A stretch of DNA of 41,624 bases from a bacterium (GCA_021160245.1 JAGHCW010000018.1:1-41624), one strand, 5' to 3'. Numbered from the stretch's first letter, positions 1 through 9,840 are shown. Numbers and translations are program-made. Notes: generated by a model not told the origin, from the letters alone.

Positions 1-1113
1 CCCATAAACCGTCATAAGATTCGACAGGTCAGCATCCTTGCTCTTGTGGCAGAACTCGCAAAACACGCCCCGTTGGGCAAGTCCCGTCAATTTCGACATA
101 TCCGAATCATAAGGCGATTTGAGCGCGGCAACAGGCGCATGGCAAAGCGCGCAGCTTCCAGCCGTATTGGGGAAATCGAGCTTGTATCCCATCCCCACGC
201 CCGGATTCCCGCTCACGTCCGTGCCGCTATAGAGCGTCTGAAATATCTGATTGCTAGCGGAGAGCGCATGGGAATTAACAGACCACTGTTCATGTATGCC
301 CGGGTGGCACTTTATGCAGAAATCCTGCTCGAGATTGACCGGGTCCGGCGCCAGCCACTCATACGCCTCGTCATCGTCCTCGGTAATCGCGTTGAGATGC
401 AGGATCACGCTCACGGTCGGAGGCGTCGCCTCAACTACCGCGCAGTAATATCCATACTTCCAGGCAGAGACCCTGACCGTTTTCCCGCACGGCACGCCCT
501 CAAGGCGGAACCGCCCGTTACTATCGCTCAGCGTTGCATTGGGCGTTGTCTGTATCTTCACCGTGGCTGACGAGGCAAGCCCATGCTCGTCGAATATCGT
601 CCCGCTCAAGGTGCAACGCTGCGGCCGAAAATAAAAGGACGCGCCGGAAATGGAAATAACCGACGAAGTTCCTGAGAGACAGGCCATCGAGTAAAGCGTG
701 TATGTGCCCTCGGCAAGGTCAAGCTCGCGGGCAAAGACCGCCTTGTAAACCAGAGTCTTTCCCAGAACTTGCCCGACAAAAAGCCGCAGATTCCTCGCAG
801 CAGGTACCAATGTCCTAAAATAGCTCGAATCCGCCGGGAAAAGCTCGCTATTCTCGACCATAAGGCCGGAGAACGACAGATCGGGCACGAGGCAGAATAA
901 CTGGCCATCCGGAGTCGCAATGGCAAGATACAGATCAATCTCCAGCTCGTCCGAACCGCTATCCATTGCCAAATAGAGCCTGAGCCGGTCCCACGTGATG
1001 TACTTCTGCTTCTCAGGACTGAACTCAATCGACAGGCCCTGCGAATCGCCTTGATCCTGAGATAGCCCTAGCGCAGAAATGCCACAAAGACACAGGATTA
1101 GGGCTGTTAACAT
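1..1113 (-). CDS. Multihaem c-type cytochrome (cytochrome c554-like) with N-terminal signal and carboxypeptidase-regulatory-like domain; C-terminus runs off the window
   Basis: Manual minus-strand translation from ATG at 1113-1111: MLTALILCLCGISALGLSQDQGDSQGLSIEFSPEKQKYITW...LSGTIFDEHGLASSATVKIQTTPNATLSDSNGRFRLEGVPCGKTVRVSAWKYGYYC...DFCIKCHPGIHEQWSVNSHALS...SCALCHAPVAALKS...GVFCEFCHKSKD..., open to base 1. Three CxxCH motifs. Absent from the supplied ORF list because it has no stop in the window; the listed 606..1028 ORF is a shadow frame. Confidence 0.85.
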   Translation of the reverse strand, partial: MLTALILCLCGISALGLSQDQGDSQGLSIEFSPEKQKYITWDRLRLYLAMDSGSDELEIDLYLAIATPDGQLFCLVPDLSFSGLMVENSELFPADSSYFRTLVPAARNLRLFVGQVLGKTLVYKAVFARELDLAEGTYTLYSMACLSGTSSVISISGASFYFRPQRCTLSGTIFDEHGLASSATVKIQTTPNATLSDSNGRFRLEGVPCGKTVRVSAWKYGYYCAVVEATPPTVSVILHLNAITEDDDEAYEWLAPDPVNLEQDFCIKCHPGIHEQWSVNSHALSASNQIFQTLYSGTDVSGNPGVGMGYKLDFPNTAGSCALCHAPVAALKSPYDSDMSKLTGLAQRGVFCEFCHKSKDADLSNLMTVYG

Positions 1114-1207
1114 GTCCACCTCTACTCGCCGAGAGCACATTGTGCAGCCGCACTTTAAATTCTGAGACTGTTGTACAAAATGCCGAAAAACAACTTGAAC
1201 GTCAAGC

Positions 1208-1480
1208 GCCGAAGAATCAGATTGGCGCAGGCGGCTCTGGCCTTTTGGACTGCGGCGGCTTGATGCCGCTTTCACTGGTGGTGGCTTGACACCACCATCA
1301 TAGATTGCTCTCTTGCCCTTTCAGACAGCGATTTAGGGACCCAGACACCAATGGGCCTAACATAGCACGCCGCGCCTGGCCGCGGCGATCAAAAAGCGGC
1401 GCCTGCCACCGCACTCCGAAATTATCCAGCCTGTGCATCTCACAAACTGATCCCTTTCGAGATCATAATCCTGATGAAGC
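1208..1480. repeat. Second, diverged copy of the dispersed intergenic element, with tandem hairpins
   Basis: ccgaagaatcagattggcgcaggcggctctggccttttggactgcggcggcttgatgccgc parallels cccgaaaaatcagattggcgcgggcggttctggctttttggagtgcggtggctcgacgccgc at 20167; hairpins GCGGCggcttgatGCCGC and GGTGGTGgcttgaCACCACC; distal part (gcatctcacaaactgatcc...) resembles 20253 onward. Confidence 0.6.
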
Positions 1481-1485
1481 TTGGG

Positions 1486-2514
1486 CTAAATGTGGCAGCG
1501 CCTGCACTGCTCGCCGGGGTCCGGATGCTTCATATAAGGTGAATGACAGGACCGACACTGCTCATCACCAACGCCCCTGTGCCGCCCGTCATTCGGGATA
1601 GGCGCTGCCTGAGCACGATGGCTTGAGTCGGTCTTATGACATACAAAGCATGACTGGCCCGAAAGCGGAAAGTGACACATCAAGCAGTGCCGACTTCGAG
1701 GCGAGCCAAAGGAGCCGGTATGCGTTCGAGGCGCATTGCTCTCGTGGCAACTGGTGCAGAGATCGGTTTTATGACAAGTCAAACATCTGCGCCTGTCCAT
1801 GCCTGCCGCGATTCCATGGCCTCGCCGTCGGAAGAAGTTGGTGTGGTCGCGGGGTTGCTGGGTCTGATGGCAGCTCTGGCATTCTGAGTCCAGATGGCAC
1901 ATCTTGCAGCGATACTCGGACGGAAAATCACGGCTCTCCCGCACAGCGTAACCGTGCGCTCGTTCCCAACCTCGTGCGTGTGAGGGCGGCGCCCATTCCC
2001 TGTTGATAACCTTGTGGCAAATCTGGCATTCACTTGACAGATTGGCCTTGCCGTGACAGCTCAGGCAGTCGTCTTTTGACACCTTCAGCTCGGCCGTAAT
2101 CGCCCCGCTCCCCGTTATGCCTCGATGGCAAGACTCGCAGTTGATGCCTTTTCCAGAATGGAGCTTGTGCGAGAAGATGACATCTTCAGGAACGTTAGTT
2201 ACCGTGCTGAGGCTGAGTCGCCCGTCCCGAACGAAGGGCTCGATGTATTTCGCATATTGCTCCGCGCCTCGGTGGCAGGTCTTGCAGGCAGCGAGCTTTG
2301 GCATCCCGGCGTCGTTGGACTCGCGGCAACCCGGATGGCAGCTCTCGCAATCTTGTCCCAGCTTGGTAACATGAACATCATGGCTGAAGGGAAATCGCCC
2401 AGCGCCCGCTGGCGACAGCTCGTGGTAAACCGTGCAGCCGAAGAACGCCAGCAAGACGCCCAACACAAGCAACCCAAGATTCGTCTTCAGCTTTCTGAGA
2501 TTCTCAATTATCAA
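1486..2514 (-). CDS. Multihaem c-type cytochrome, 13 CxxCH motifs, N-terminal membrane/lipoprotein-like signal
   Basis: 342 aa; motifs counted: CESCH, CKTCH, CESCH, CLSCH, CQICH, CKMCH, CQSCH, CLTCH, CTSCH, CLMCH, CFVCH, CRSCH, CRRCH. Repeated FSHxxH contexts as in cytochrome c7/c3-type proteins. N-terminus LGLLVLGVLLAFFGC is lipobox-like. Confidence 0.95.
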   Translation of the reverse strand: MIIENLRKLKTNLGLLVLGVLLAFFGCTVYHELSPAGAGRFPFSHDVHVTKLGQDCESCHPGCRESNDAGMPKLAACKTCHRGAEQYAKYIEPFVRDGRLSLSTVTNVPEDVIFSHKLHSGKGINCESCHRGITGSGAITAELKVSKDDCLSCHGKANLSSECQICHKVINREWAPPSHARGWERAHGYAVRESRDFPSEYRCKMCHLDSECQSCHQTQQPRDHTNFFRRRGHGIAAGMDRRRCLTCHKTDLCTSCHESNAPRTHTGSFGSPRSRHCLMCHFPLSGQSCFVCHKTDSSHRAQAAPIPNDGRHRGVGDEQCRSCHSPYMKHPDPGEQCRRCHI

Positions 2515-3956
2515 AACGCCACCTTAAGGTCGGCCTGAACTCTGTGATAAATCTCGAAATCATCGTCCTCAAGATCATACCTCAACCCAAGCGTAAGCAC
2601 CTTCACAGGCCTAAACCGTAGCTTAACATAGTACGTCCTGACGTCGTCCCGCTCCATGTCCGAAAAGTAATCATACTCAAAGAGCGAATAAGCGGAACCC
2701 AGCGACACCTTGAACTTGCGACCGACCTCATAATCCAAGTCGCCGCCAATCGTCCAGTTGTCCCCAGATTTCGCCTCGCTATCCCACAGGTCCCCGTTGA
2801 GGCTGAACGTCAAGTCCTCGATTGGGAGGTCGAATAGCGAAAGGATGGTGAAATACCTCTTGAACTCATGGTTATAGGTCGATTCATCTCTCTTCCTCCT
2901 CAACTGCCTCAACTCAAAGCCCGCCTCGGCCAGAAAATGCTCCGTCCAGCCCTTGTGAGCCGCGAACCGGGCCTGCCAGTAAGAATACAGCTCGCGCAGA
3001 GATGAGAAACAGGGATCAAACTCAGTTGAAAACTCTCTCTTCGTCTCAAACAGCTGATAGTAGGACGCATTCACGCCGAAATCCGCCACCGGCGCCTCAT
3101 AATTCGCCCGGAAGAGGAGATCGCCATCGTTGTCATTGAGCCTCTCGTACTGCAAATGAAGCCCCAGTCCAAGATCAAAGCGCTGCCAAATCGACAAGGC
3201 CAGATGATTGTCCTCCCTCTTCCCAGATTCCAGCTCGTCCTCAACGCGAGCGAACGAAGTCTGAACCTTACCTCCCGTCCACGGCCTGATATTCGTAAAG
3301 AGCCCCGCGAGAAAATCCCCTGTCCTCGACGCCTCAAAAGAATGGATCGGAAGACCGCCATAGAACGTGAACTCAAGCGACTTAAGAGACCGTATTCTCT
3401 CGGTCGTAACCAGCGCTCCATCGAAATGCGCCGGCTCGGGTGTCTCATAGACCAGCTGCCGTCCGAGCCTTATCTTTTTGACAAATCCCAAGCGGTGAAT
3501 ATCTATATAACAGTAGCCAAGTCGGCTTCTTGACCTTGCCTCGTATGTCTTTCCACGGTGGTGAAACTCCCGCGAAATATGATAGGTGTCGTCAATGCCA
3601 GCAGGCATCCGAGCGCCATCGTCGCGCCTCTCGCCCAAACTCGACGTGGATAAGCTGAAGACGTGCCCAGTAACTTTGTGCCGCTCGGGGTCTCCCAAGT
3701 CCAGCGAGAGCTGGCTGTAGTTTAATAGCTCCCATTCGCCATCAGCAAATCGAAGGCGATACCGAATGAAATAGGAGCCGTGAATGGGAAAGCTCTTCTT
3801 CTTAATCTCCGCCTCCTTCTGAGCAGTCAAATCCATCTTCGCGGGTGGGCTCTCACCTGCAAAAGAGTCGCAAGATGCTGAGGCAATAAGGCATATAAGC
3901 AAGAATACAAGATGGCTTTGCCTCTTCATTCTGATCTTGCCATTACTCAGCCCCAA
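2511..3956 (-). CDS. Outer-membrane beta-barrel protein, putative porin partner of the multihaem cytochrome
   Basis: 481 aa; signal peptide in MKRQSHLVFLLICLIASASC; alternating amphipathic segments (LGLRYDLEDDDFEIYHRVQADLKVAF), C-terminal Phe, 4-nt overlap with the 13-haem cytochrome. Confidence 0.75.
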   Translation of the reverse strand: MGLSNGKIRMKRQSHLVFLLICLIASASCDSFAGESPPAKMDLTAQKEAEIKKKSFPIHGSYFIRYRLRFADGEWELLNYSQLSLDLGDPERHKVTGHVFSLSTSSLGERRDDGARMPAGIDDTYHISREFHHRGKTYEARSRSRLGYCYIDIHRLGFVKKIRLGRQLVYETPEPAHFDGALVTTERIRSLKSLEFTFYGGLPIHSFEASRTGDFLAGLFTNIRPWTGGKVQTSFARVEDELESGKREDNHLALSIWQRFDLGLGLHLQYERLNDNDGDLLFRANYEAPVADFGVNASYYQLFETKREFSTEFDPCFSSLRELYSYWQARFAAHKGWTEHFLAEAGFELRQLRRKRDESTYNHEFKRYFTILSLFDLPIEDLTFSLNGDLWDSEAKSGDNWTIGGDLDYEVGRKFKVSLGSAYSLFEYDYFSDMERDDVRTYYVKLRFRPVKVLTLGLRYDLEDDDFEIYHRVQADLKVAF

Positions 3957-4013
3957 ACTCGGTGTCAGCGGATTCTCAACTCAAAAGCGCTTTTTGCTTT
4001 ATGATGATTATCC

Positions 4014-4019
4014 TATAAT
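4014..4019 (+). promoter_or_regulatory. Candidate -10 box (TATAAT) upstream of tilS
   Basis: Exact TATAAT about 58 nt upstream of the tilS start in a divergent intergenic region; no convincing -35 box at standard spacing. Confidence 0.35.
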
Positions 4020-4076
4020 GTTTGTGCATTAAGGAGCAAGGTGGGTGAGTCTGACCCCCGTATTCAAGGTTAGGTA

Positions 4077-5522
4077 TTGACTATGACAGACGGGAATCTC
4101 CAATCGCAGACGGAATTGGTTCCGGTAACGGTCATCAAGACAATCGCCGAGACCAAGATGTTCTCCCCAGGCGACAAAGTGTTAATCGCCTACTCCGGCG
4201 GGCCAGACTCAACCGCCCTAGTCCACATCCTCATGCGGCATAGAGATAGGTATCGAATATCGCTTGACCTCTGCTACTTAAACCACAACCTACGAGGCGA
4301 TCAATCGGACTTCGAGCAAAAGTTCGTCGAACGCGCCGCATCAGCCCTCGGCCTGCCGCTCCATGTAAAGGTCCTCTCCGAGAATGAAGCGTCCGAAATC
4401 GCAAGAGGGTCGATTGAGGCGCGGGCAAGAGCGCATAGACTCTCTTTTCTCAAAGATACGGCGGCGGCAATCAGCGCGGACAAGATTGCCACCGGCCACA
4501 CGTCAGACGATCAGGTGGAGACCCTTCTCATGCGACTCTTCATAGGCACGGGCCCGGACGGCTTCCGAGGTATTGAGCCAATCTCCTCGCGCCTCGTTCG
4601 CCCATTGATCAACACGCCAAAGTCGGAGCTTCTGGCGTTTCTTGACTGCAATGGGATTGATTACGTCCAGGACAGCACGAATCTCCAAACCAGATTCCTG
4701 CGCAACAGAGTACGGCATCAACTTGTCCCAAGAATAGTTGAGATATTTGGCGATCATGCGTTGCGAAAGATCTGCGCTCTCTCGAAGATCGTCCAGGATG
4801 AATCAAAAATCGTCAGCAAATTGGCTTGGGAAGCCTATCAGGAAGCCCGGCAAGACTCGAGCGAACCTCTATCGCTTAATGTAGAGAACTTAGATCGCTT
4901 GAAGCCGGCGCTCTTGAGGCGCGTTCTTAGGCTCGCGCTATCGGAGTCTGGCTACGATAATCAGACCATTCGCGCAAATCATCTCGGATTGCTTCAATCC
5001 GTGCTTAAGTCTAGTAAAAGCGAACCAAGCGTATTGCTGCCCGGCGGCATCAGAGTTCTGAGAAGAAATGGTCTAATGCTCTTCGATGCGAGCGCGGAAG
5101 TATCCCACGCCCTGCCGTTCTGCGTGGAGCTGCCGGTGCCCGGCGAAGCCTCGGTTGCGGATCGATCTCTTCGTATTACGGCACAGATCGTTGAAGAGCC
5201 GTCGAGATTGTTGCCGATATCGGAGGAAGGCGCTCTAATCGATATGGACTCCTGCCTCGGCCAGGGCAATGCCCTTATCCTAAGAAGCGCGAGCCCTGGC
5301 GATGCATTTGCGCCTCTTGGAATGACCGAGAAAGTCGGTGTGAGTTCCTTTCTAAAGAAGGCCAAAATCCCGAGTTCGGCAAGAAAGCACTATCCGCTGC
5401 TCTGCAGCCAGAGCGGGCAGGTGCTTTGGATTATAGGCATGAGAATCGACCACTCGGCGCGAGTAACAACGAGCAGTCAACGAGGCGTCCTGCTGCTCAC
5501 GCAGAGCGTTCCGAAGAGTTAG
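4077..5522 (+). CDS. tilS: tRNA(Ile)-lysidine synthase TilS
   Basis: VLIAYSGGPDSTALVHIL (SGGxDS PP-loop), YLNHNLRGDQSDFEQ, GHTSDDQVETLLMRL; 481 aa. Start may be TTG 4077 or ATG 4083. Confidence 0.95.
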   Translation: MTMTDGNLQSQTELVPVTVIKTIAETKMFSPGDKVLIAYSGGPDSTALVHILMRHRDRYRISLDLCYLNHNLRGDQSDFEQKFVERAASALGLPLHVKVLSENEASEIARGSIEARARAHRLSFLKDTAAAISADKIATGHTSDDQVETLLMRLFIGTGPDGFRGIEPISSRLVRPLINTPKSELLAFLDCNGIDYVQDSTNLQTRFLRNRVRHQLVPRIVEIFGDHALRKICALSKIVQDESKIVSKLAWEAYQEARQDSSEPLSLNVENLDRLKPALLRRVLRLALSESGYDNQTIRANHLGLLQSVLKSSKSEPSVLLPGGIRVLRRNGLMLFDASAEVSHALPFCVELPVPGEASVADRSLRITAQIVEEPSRLLPISEEGALIDMDSCLGQGNALILRSASPGDAFAPLGMTEKVGVSSFLKKAKIPSSARKHYPLLCSQSGQVLWIIGMRIDHSARVTTSSQRGVLLLTQSVPKS

Positions 5523-6195
5523 GATTGACAGAGCCGTTCGCTGGGAATCTCCCTCCGTGTCTGCGCATAAGCTCGTGGACGATTTGCTTGTGTATCAACT
5601 CCTTGCTCTCTCTGCCATTAACAACTACAAATCGCTCCGGATTCTCTTTGGCAAGAATAAGATACCCCTTGCGCACCCTTCTGTGGAATTGAAGCGACTC
5701 GCTCTCCACACGGTCCAGGCCGCTCAAGCCGCTCCTAAATATGCCGAGAGGTCTGGACGATATCCGTGCAAGCCCGATCTCAGGATCGAGGTCCAAGAGC
5801 ACAGTGAAGTCCGGTATAGAACCGTTTGACACGCTCTTATTGAGGTGCTTGACGAATCTCAAGTCCACGCCGCGCCCATATCCCTGGTAGGCGACGGATG
5901 AATCCATGTATCTGTCGGAGATGACGAAAGTGCCGCTTTTCAGGGCAGGCGCAATGACCTCCTTTGCAAGCTGCGCTCTCGCCGCCATGTAAAGCAAGAG
6001 CTCGGTCTGGGCCGAAAACGGGGTGCTAGATGGCTCGAGCAGTAGCGAGCGCAACCGGTCTCCTACCGCTGTTCCCCCTGGCTCACGTGTCTTGACTACT
6101 GAAAGCCGCATGTCCACAAAAGTGTTGTGAAGCATCTCGATCTGAGTGGATTTGCCGGAACCCTCAACCCCCTCGAAAGTAATGAATAGACTCAC
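5497..6195 (-). CDS. tmk: Thymidylate kinase
   Basis: MSLFITFEGVEGSGKSTQIEML P-loop, TREPGGT, SDRYMDSSVAYQGYGRG. Confidence 0.95.
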   Translation of the reverse strand: MSLFITFEGVEGSGKSTQIEMLHNTFVDMRLSVVKTREPGGTAVGDRLRSLLLEPSSTPFSAQTELLLYMAARAQLAKEVIAPALKSGTFVISDRYMDSSVAYQGYGRGVDLRFVKHLNKSVSNGSIPDFTVLLDLDPEIGLARISSRPLGIFRSGLSGLDRVESESLQFHRRVRKGYLILAKENPERFVVVNGRESKELIHKQIVHELMRRHGGRFPANGSVNPNSSERSA

Positions 6196-6419
6196 AACTA
6201 TTGCACCTCGTCTATGTCAACTATCATCCGCCCCTCAGAATGCGATGCAATCCGAACTCCTCAGAAGTAGAGGAAAGCCCGCCAGCACGATTCGCCGGCG
6301 TCAAAAGGCCGCTCTCTAACACACTCCCAGGTGGCGATTCTTTTTCCGCTTGATAATGACCCAGAGCGACGCTTTTTGTCAAGTCGCGCCAGCAATCTCC
6401 AAAAAAGACTAAAAAACCA

Positions 6420-7310
6420 TCAAAGAAGAATCACCAACGCGGCGCCCAGCATAGCAAGGCCGAATCCAAGCCCACGGCGCCAAGTGATAGGCTCCTTCAA
6501 GAACATCGCCGAAAACACAAAGATGAAGACCATGTTCAGCTGGTTTAATATCGCAGCACACCCGGCCAATGTGTATTTAAAGCCCGCAATCCAAAAACCG
6601 AGCGCGAGATACGGACCGATGAAAGAGCCCGGCAGAATGTACTTCCAGTTCGCTGTAGGAAGCAAAGCTGCAAGCAGGGTGTTCCTTCTCTTACTAATCA
6701 AAACCATCACAATGAGGCCCACCGTCGCACCGATGAGCCGCACCTGTATGGCCCACCAAAGCGGCGTTCTGCTCAGAACCGGCTTCATCATTACAATGCC
6801 TGCCGCCATCAGAAGAAGACTTAGAATAGCCATTCCAATGCCGATTATGAGATTCCTATCGAGGCGAACGTTGAGCTCGTCCCGCTTGACCGACGCGAGA
6901 ACTATGGCCCCAACGATAGTCACCACACCGACTATGTCCCAATTCGTTAGCTTCTCGTCAAGCACGAAATATGCCATCAGGATGACACTCGGCGCGTAAA
7001 GCGCGCTGATGATTGCCCATAGCGAGGCCCCCATGCGCTTAAGCGCGGCGAAAAAGAGGGTATCCCCAATCGTCATCCCCACAAGCCCGCTCGCGATTAT
7101 AATCACATAATCCGAGATAGGGACATCTATCAGAAGGGACTGACCCACAATCGGCAGAGTTATCGCGAAAAGACCGACACCAAACAGGTTCTTGAAAAGA
7201 TTCAGCGAGAGCGCTGGCATATCTGCGCCGCCTCTTTTGAAGAGGCAAACGGCTATGCCCCAGAATAGCCCTGAGAGGACCGCATATATCTCACCCGCGT
7301 GGGCTTCCAT
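6420..7310 (-). CDS. EamA/DMT-family transporter
   Basis: 296 aa, about ten hydrophobic segments, duplicated EamA-like halves (GLFWGIAVCLFKRG..., NQLNMVFIFVFSAMFLKEPITWRRGLGFGLAMLGAALVI). Confidence 0.85.
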   Translation of the reverse strand: MEAHAGEIYAVLSGLFWGIAVCLFKRGGADMPALSLNLFKNLFGVGLFAITLPIVGQSLLIDVPISDYVIIIASGLVGMTIGDTLFFAALKRMGASLWAIISALYAPSVILMAYFVLDEKLTNWDIVGVVTIVGAIVLASVKRDELNVRLDRNLIIGIGMAILSLLLMAAGIVMMKPVLSRTPLWWAIQVRLIGATVGLIVMVLISKRRNTLLAALLPTANWKYILPGSFIGPYLALGFWIAGFKYTLAGCAAILNQLNMVFIFVFSAMFLKEPITWRRGLGFGLAMLGAALVILL

Positions 7311-7568
7311 CTGATTATACCTTCATCTTGACCTGTGTTTCTTTGCAGGCTAAATTGGAACATGGATAGTGATCTACCTCCTATAACAAGTCAATGATCG
7401 ACTGCTACATGTAAATCTTGAACATTCCGGAACCTTAGAGTCCGTCCGCTGCTTATGAAGAAGCGAGATCGTGGAAGCTAATCACCTTCGCGCCAAGAAA
7501 GCAGTCGGTCTTGAGCGACTGAATATGTGTTGAGCAAATGACGCACAAGAAAAATGGAGGTCATCTGA

Positions 7569-8216
7569 ATGGACCTGTTCATCTATTTCGTCAAAGTTGT
7601 GGGAGCGATCTTTGCCATCGTCAACCCCGTTGGGGCTGCGACCATTTTCGTGTCGCTCTCCCAGGGCAGAGGCCATGATGAGGTCCGGCGCATCCCGAGG
7701 CGCACCGCTATTGCAGTCAGCGCCATCCTGATCGTTACGGGTTTCTTCGGTCATTACATCCTAGCTTTCTTCGGCGTGGGCATACCGGCATTCAGAGTCG
7801 GTGGCGGAATACTCATTCTGCTGATCTCGATCGCCATGATGAGAGCTCGCCAACCGCGATCCAAGTACACGCCCCGTGAGGCGAGCGAGAGTGCCGAAAA
7901 GGAGGACATCGCCGTAGTTCCCCTCGCCATCCCGTTGATGGCCGGCCCAGGAGCAATCAGCACGGTAATTATGCAGACGCAGCAGGCCTCAAACCTGGCG
8001 CAATCCGCAACCATCGTCGCCGCGATCACTTTGATAGGAGTCGCAATCTATGTCTTCTTCAAGCTCGGCGCCCCATTGGTCGAGAAACTAGGTAGAACCG
8101 GAATCAACATCTTCACCCGAATAATGGGACTTATGCTCGCGGCGGTCTCGATCGAGTTTATTACCGATGGCCTGGGGCAATTATTCCCGGCGCTGACCGT
8201 TGTCGCCATACATTGA
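7569..8216 (+). CDS. MarC family (UPF0056) integral membrane protein
   Basis: FVKVVGAIFAIVNPVGAATIFVSLSQG, PLAIPLMAGPGAISTVIM, GINIFTRIMGLMLAAVSIEFITDGL; RBS-like ggagg upstream. Confidence 0.9.
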   Translation: MDLFIYFVKVVGAIFAIVNPVGAATIFVSLSQGRGHDEVRRIPRRTAIAVSAILIVTGFFGHYILAFFGVGIPAFRVGGGILILLISIAMMRARQPRSKYTPREASESAEKEDIAVVPLAIPLMAGPGAISTVIMQTQQASNLAQSATIVAAITLIGVAIYVFFKLGAPLVEKLGRTGINIFTRIMGLMLAAVSIEFITDGLGQLFPALTVVAIH

Positions 8217-8343
8217 GGTTTCGGGCGGGCTTTCCAGGCTGCCACCCTCATTCGACTAGTTCTCATTGCAACAGAGTCCACTATCCCCTACATTCTTGTT
8301 TTAGTCGATCATAAGAAATGGAGAACCAGAAAGGAGGAAGACT

Positions 8344-9840
8344 GTGCATCCAGGCAAATACCTCGCGAAAGCGGCGCGGGACAGTGCCAGCAAGCTCGCG
8401 GTTATTGAGGACGAGAGAACGATAACCTACGGTCAGCTCTTCGAGAACGCGGCGGCGCTTTCTGTCCGGCTGCGGCAGTTGGGCTGCGGAAAAGGCCGGG
8501 CGGTGGTGCTGTTTCTTCCCAATTGCATTGAGTTCGCGACGAGTTATTTCGCGGTGATGCTTCTCGGGGGTGTTGCCGCTCTGACAGATGCGCGTTTGAA
8601 GGCTCCGGAGCTTGCCGCCTTTGTTGACGTGACCAAGCCCGAGGTCGTCATCACAACGCCGGACCTGGAACCCCTTGTGAAAAACGCGATCGGCCGTTTG
8701 CCGTTTGAGGTTTCCGTGCAAAGCACAGCGAGCTTCGCAGAGCTGTCACAAGCGGGAGCGCCTTCTGCGGATGAACTCCCGATTGAGAAGGTGGCGCCGG
8801 ACGCCGCCGCCCTCTATCTAAGCACATCGGGCACGACCCGGGAGCCGCACACGGTTGTGCTAACCTATTCGCAGCTTGATCTCTTCCCGGAGACCATGCA
8901 CGCAATGACGCAGACGTCGGCCGCAGATGTTGTGGGCATCATCTTGCCGATGTCTCACATATCCGGGCCGATCATCTGCAATGAGATAGTCAAGTACGGC
9001 ATCCCGCTCGTGCTTCTTCCAATAGCCCACCCGGAGAAGACGCTCTCGTTGATCGAGAAGCACGGCGTCACCTGGTTCCACGGCGTTCCGGCGGTCTTTC
9101 AGGTGCTTTTACGCTTAGCCAAAGTGAAGCAATGCGAGCTGAAGTCCCTTCGCTTCGTTGCTCTGATGGGAACCGTGGTTCCTGTCCCCCTGCTAAGGGA
9201 GTCTGCCAAACAGTTCCCCCATACCGCGATTATCCAGGGCTACGGCACGACGGAGACCTCCCCGCTCGTCACGCTGTTGAGGACGGAGGAGGCTCAGCGG
9301 AAGATCGGCAGCGTTGGTCAGGCCGCGCGTCGCTGCGAGATAATGATCGTCGGCAACGATGGCAACGAGCTTTTGACAGGGCATATCGGGGAGGTAATAG
9401 TCAAGGGACCACAGGTAATGAAGGGCTATCTGAACGACCCAGAGGCTACTGCCAGGGTGATAAAGGACGGCTGGTATCACTCCCGCGACGCCGGTTACTT
9501 CGATGAGGATGGCTACCTCTACATACTCGGCAGGAAAGACGACGTGATCATCACCGGCGGCCTGAACGTTCATCCGGGCCAAGTTGAGAACGTTCTTTCA
9601 GAGCATCCATGCGTGCTCGAAGCCGCTGTTGTCCCTGCACCGCACAAACTCAGCGGAGTTGTCCTCCACGCCGTCGTCGTGCTGAAATCCAATTGCCGTG
9701 CCACGGAGAGCGACCTCATCGCGTTCTGTCGCGAGCGACTGGCGGAGTTCAAGACACCCAGGCAGATTGAATTCAGAGAGAACCTGCCCAGAACGAGAAT
9801 GGGCAAGATAGACAGACAGGCGCTCGGCGCGCAAGCTTGA
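8344..9840 (+). CDS. AMP-dependent acyl-CoA synthetase/ligase (adenylate-forming)
   Basis: YLSTSGTTREPHTVVLTYSQ (P-loop), YGTTETSP, GWYHSRDAGYFDEDGYLYILGRKDDVIITGGLNVHPGQVE, PRTRMGKIDRQAL; GTG start. Confidence 0.93.
   Translation: MHPGKYLAKAARDSASKLAVIEDERTITYGQLFENAAALSVRLRQLGCGKGRAVVLFLPNCIEFATSYFAVMLLGGVAALTDARLKAPELAAFVDVTKPEVVITTPDLEPLVKNAIGRLPFEVSVQSTASFAELSQAGAPSADELPIEKVAPDAAALYLSTSGTTREPHTVVLTYSQLDLFPETMHAMTQTSAADVVGIILPMSHISGPIICNEIVKYGIPLVLLPIAHPEKTLSLIEKHGVTWFHGVPAVFQVLLRLAKVKQCELKSLRFVALMGTVVPVPLLRESAKQFPHTAIIQGYGTTETSPLVTLLRTEEAQRKIGSVGQAARRCEIMIVGNDGNELLTGHIGEVIVKGPQVMKGYLNDPEATARVIKDGWYHSRDAGYFDEDGYLYILGRKDDVIITGGLNVHPGQVENVLSEHPCVLEAAVVPAPHKLSGVVLHAVVVLKSNCRATESDLIAFCRERLAEFKTPRQIEFRENLPRTRMGKIDRQALGAQA

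Noticed and set aside
606-1028. Minus-strand ORF of 140 aa
   Set aside because: Out-of-frame shadow of the truncated multihaem protein; composition is Arg/Ser-rich as in shadow frames.
1623-2538. Several plus-strand ORFs (1623..2006, 1672..1887, 2117..2374, 2125..2538)
   Set aside because: Antisense shadows of the 13-haem cytochrome gene; no recognisable protein features.
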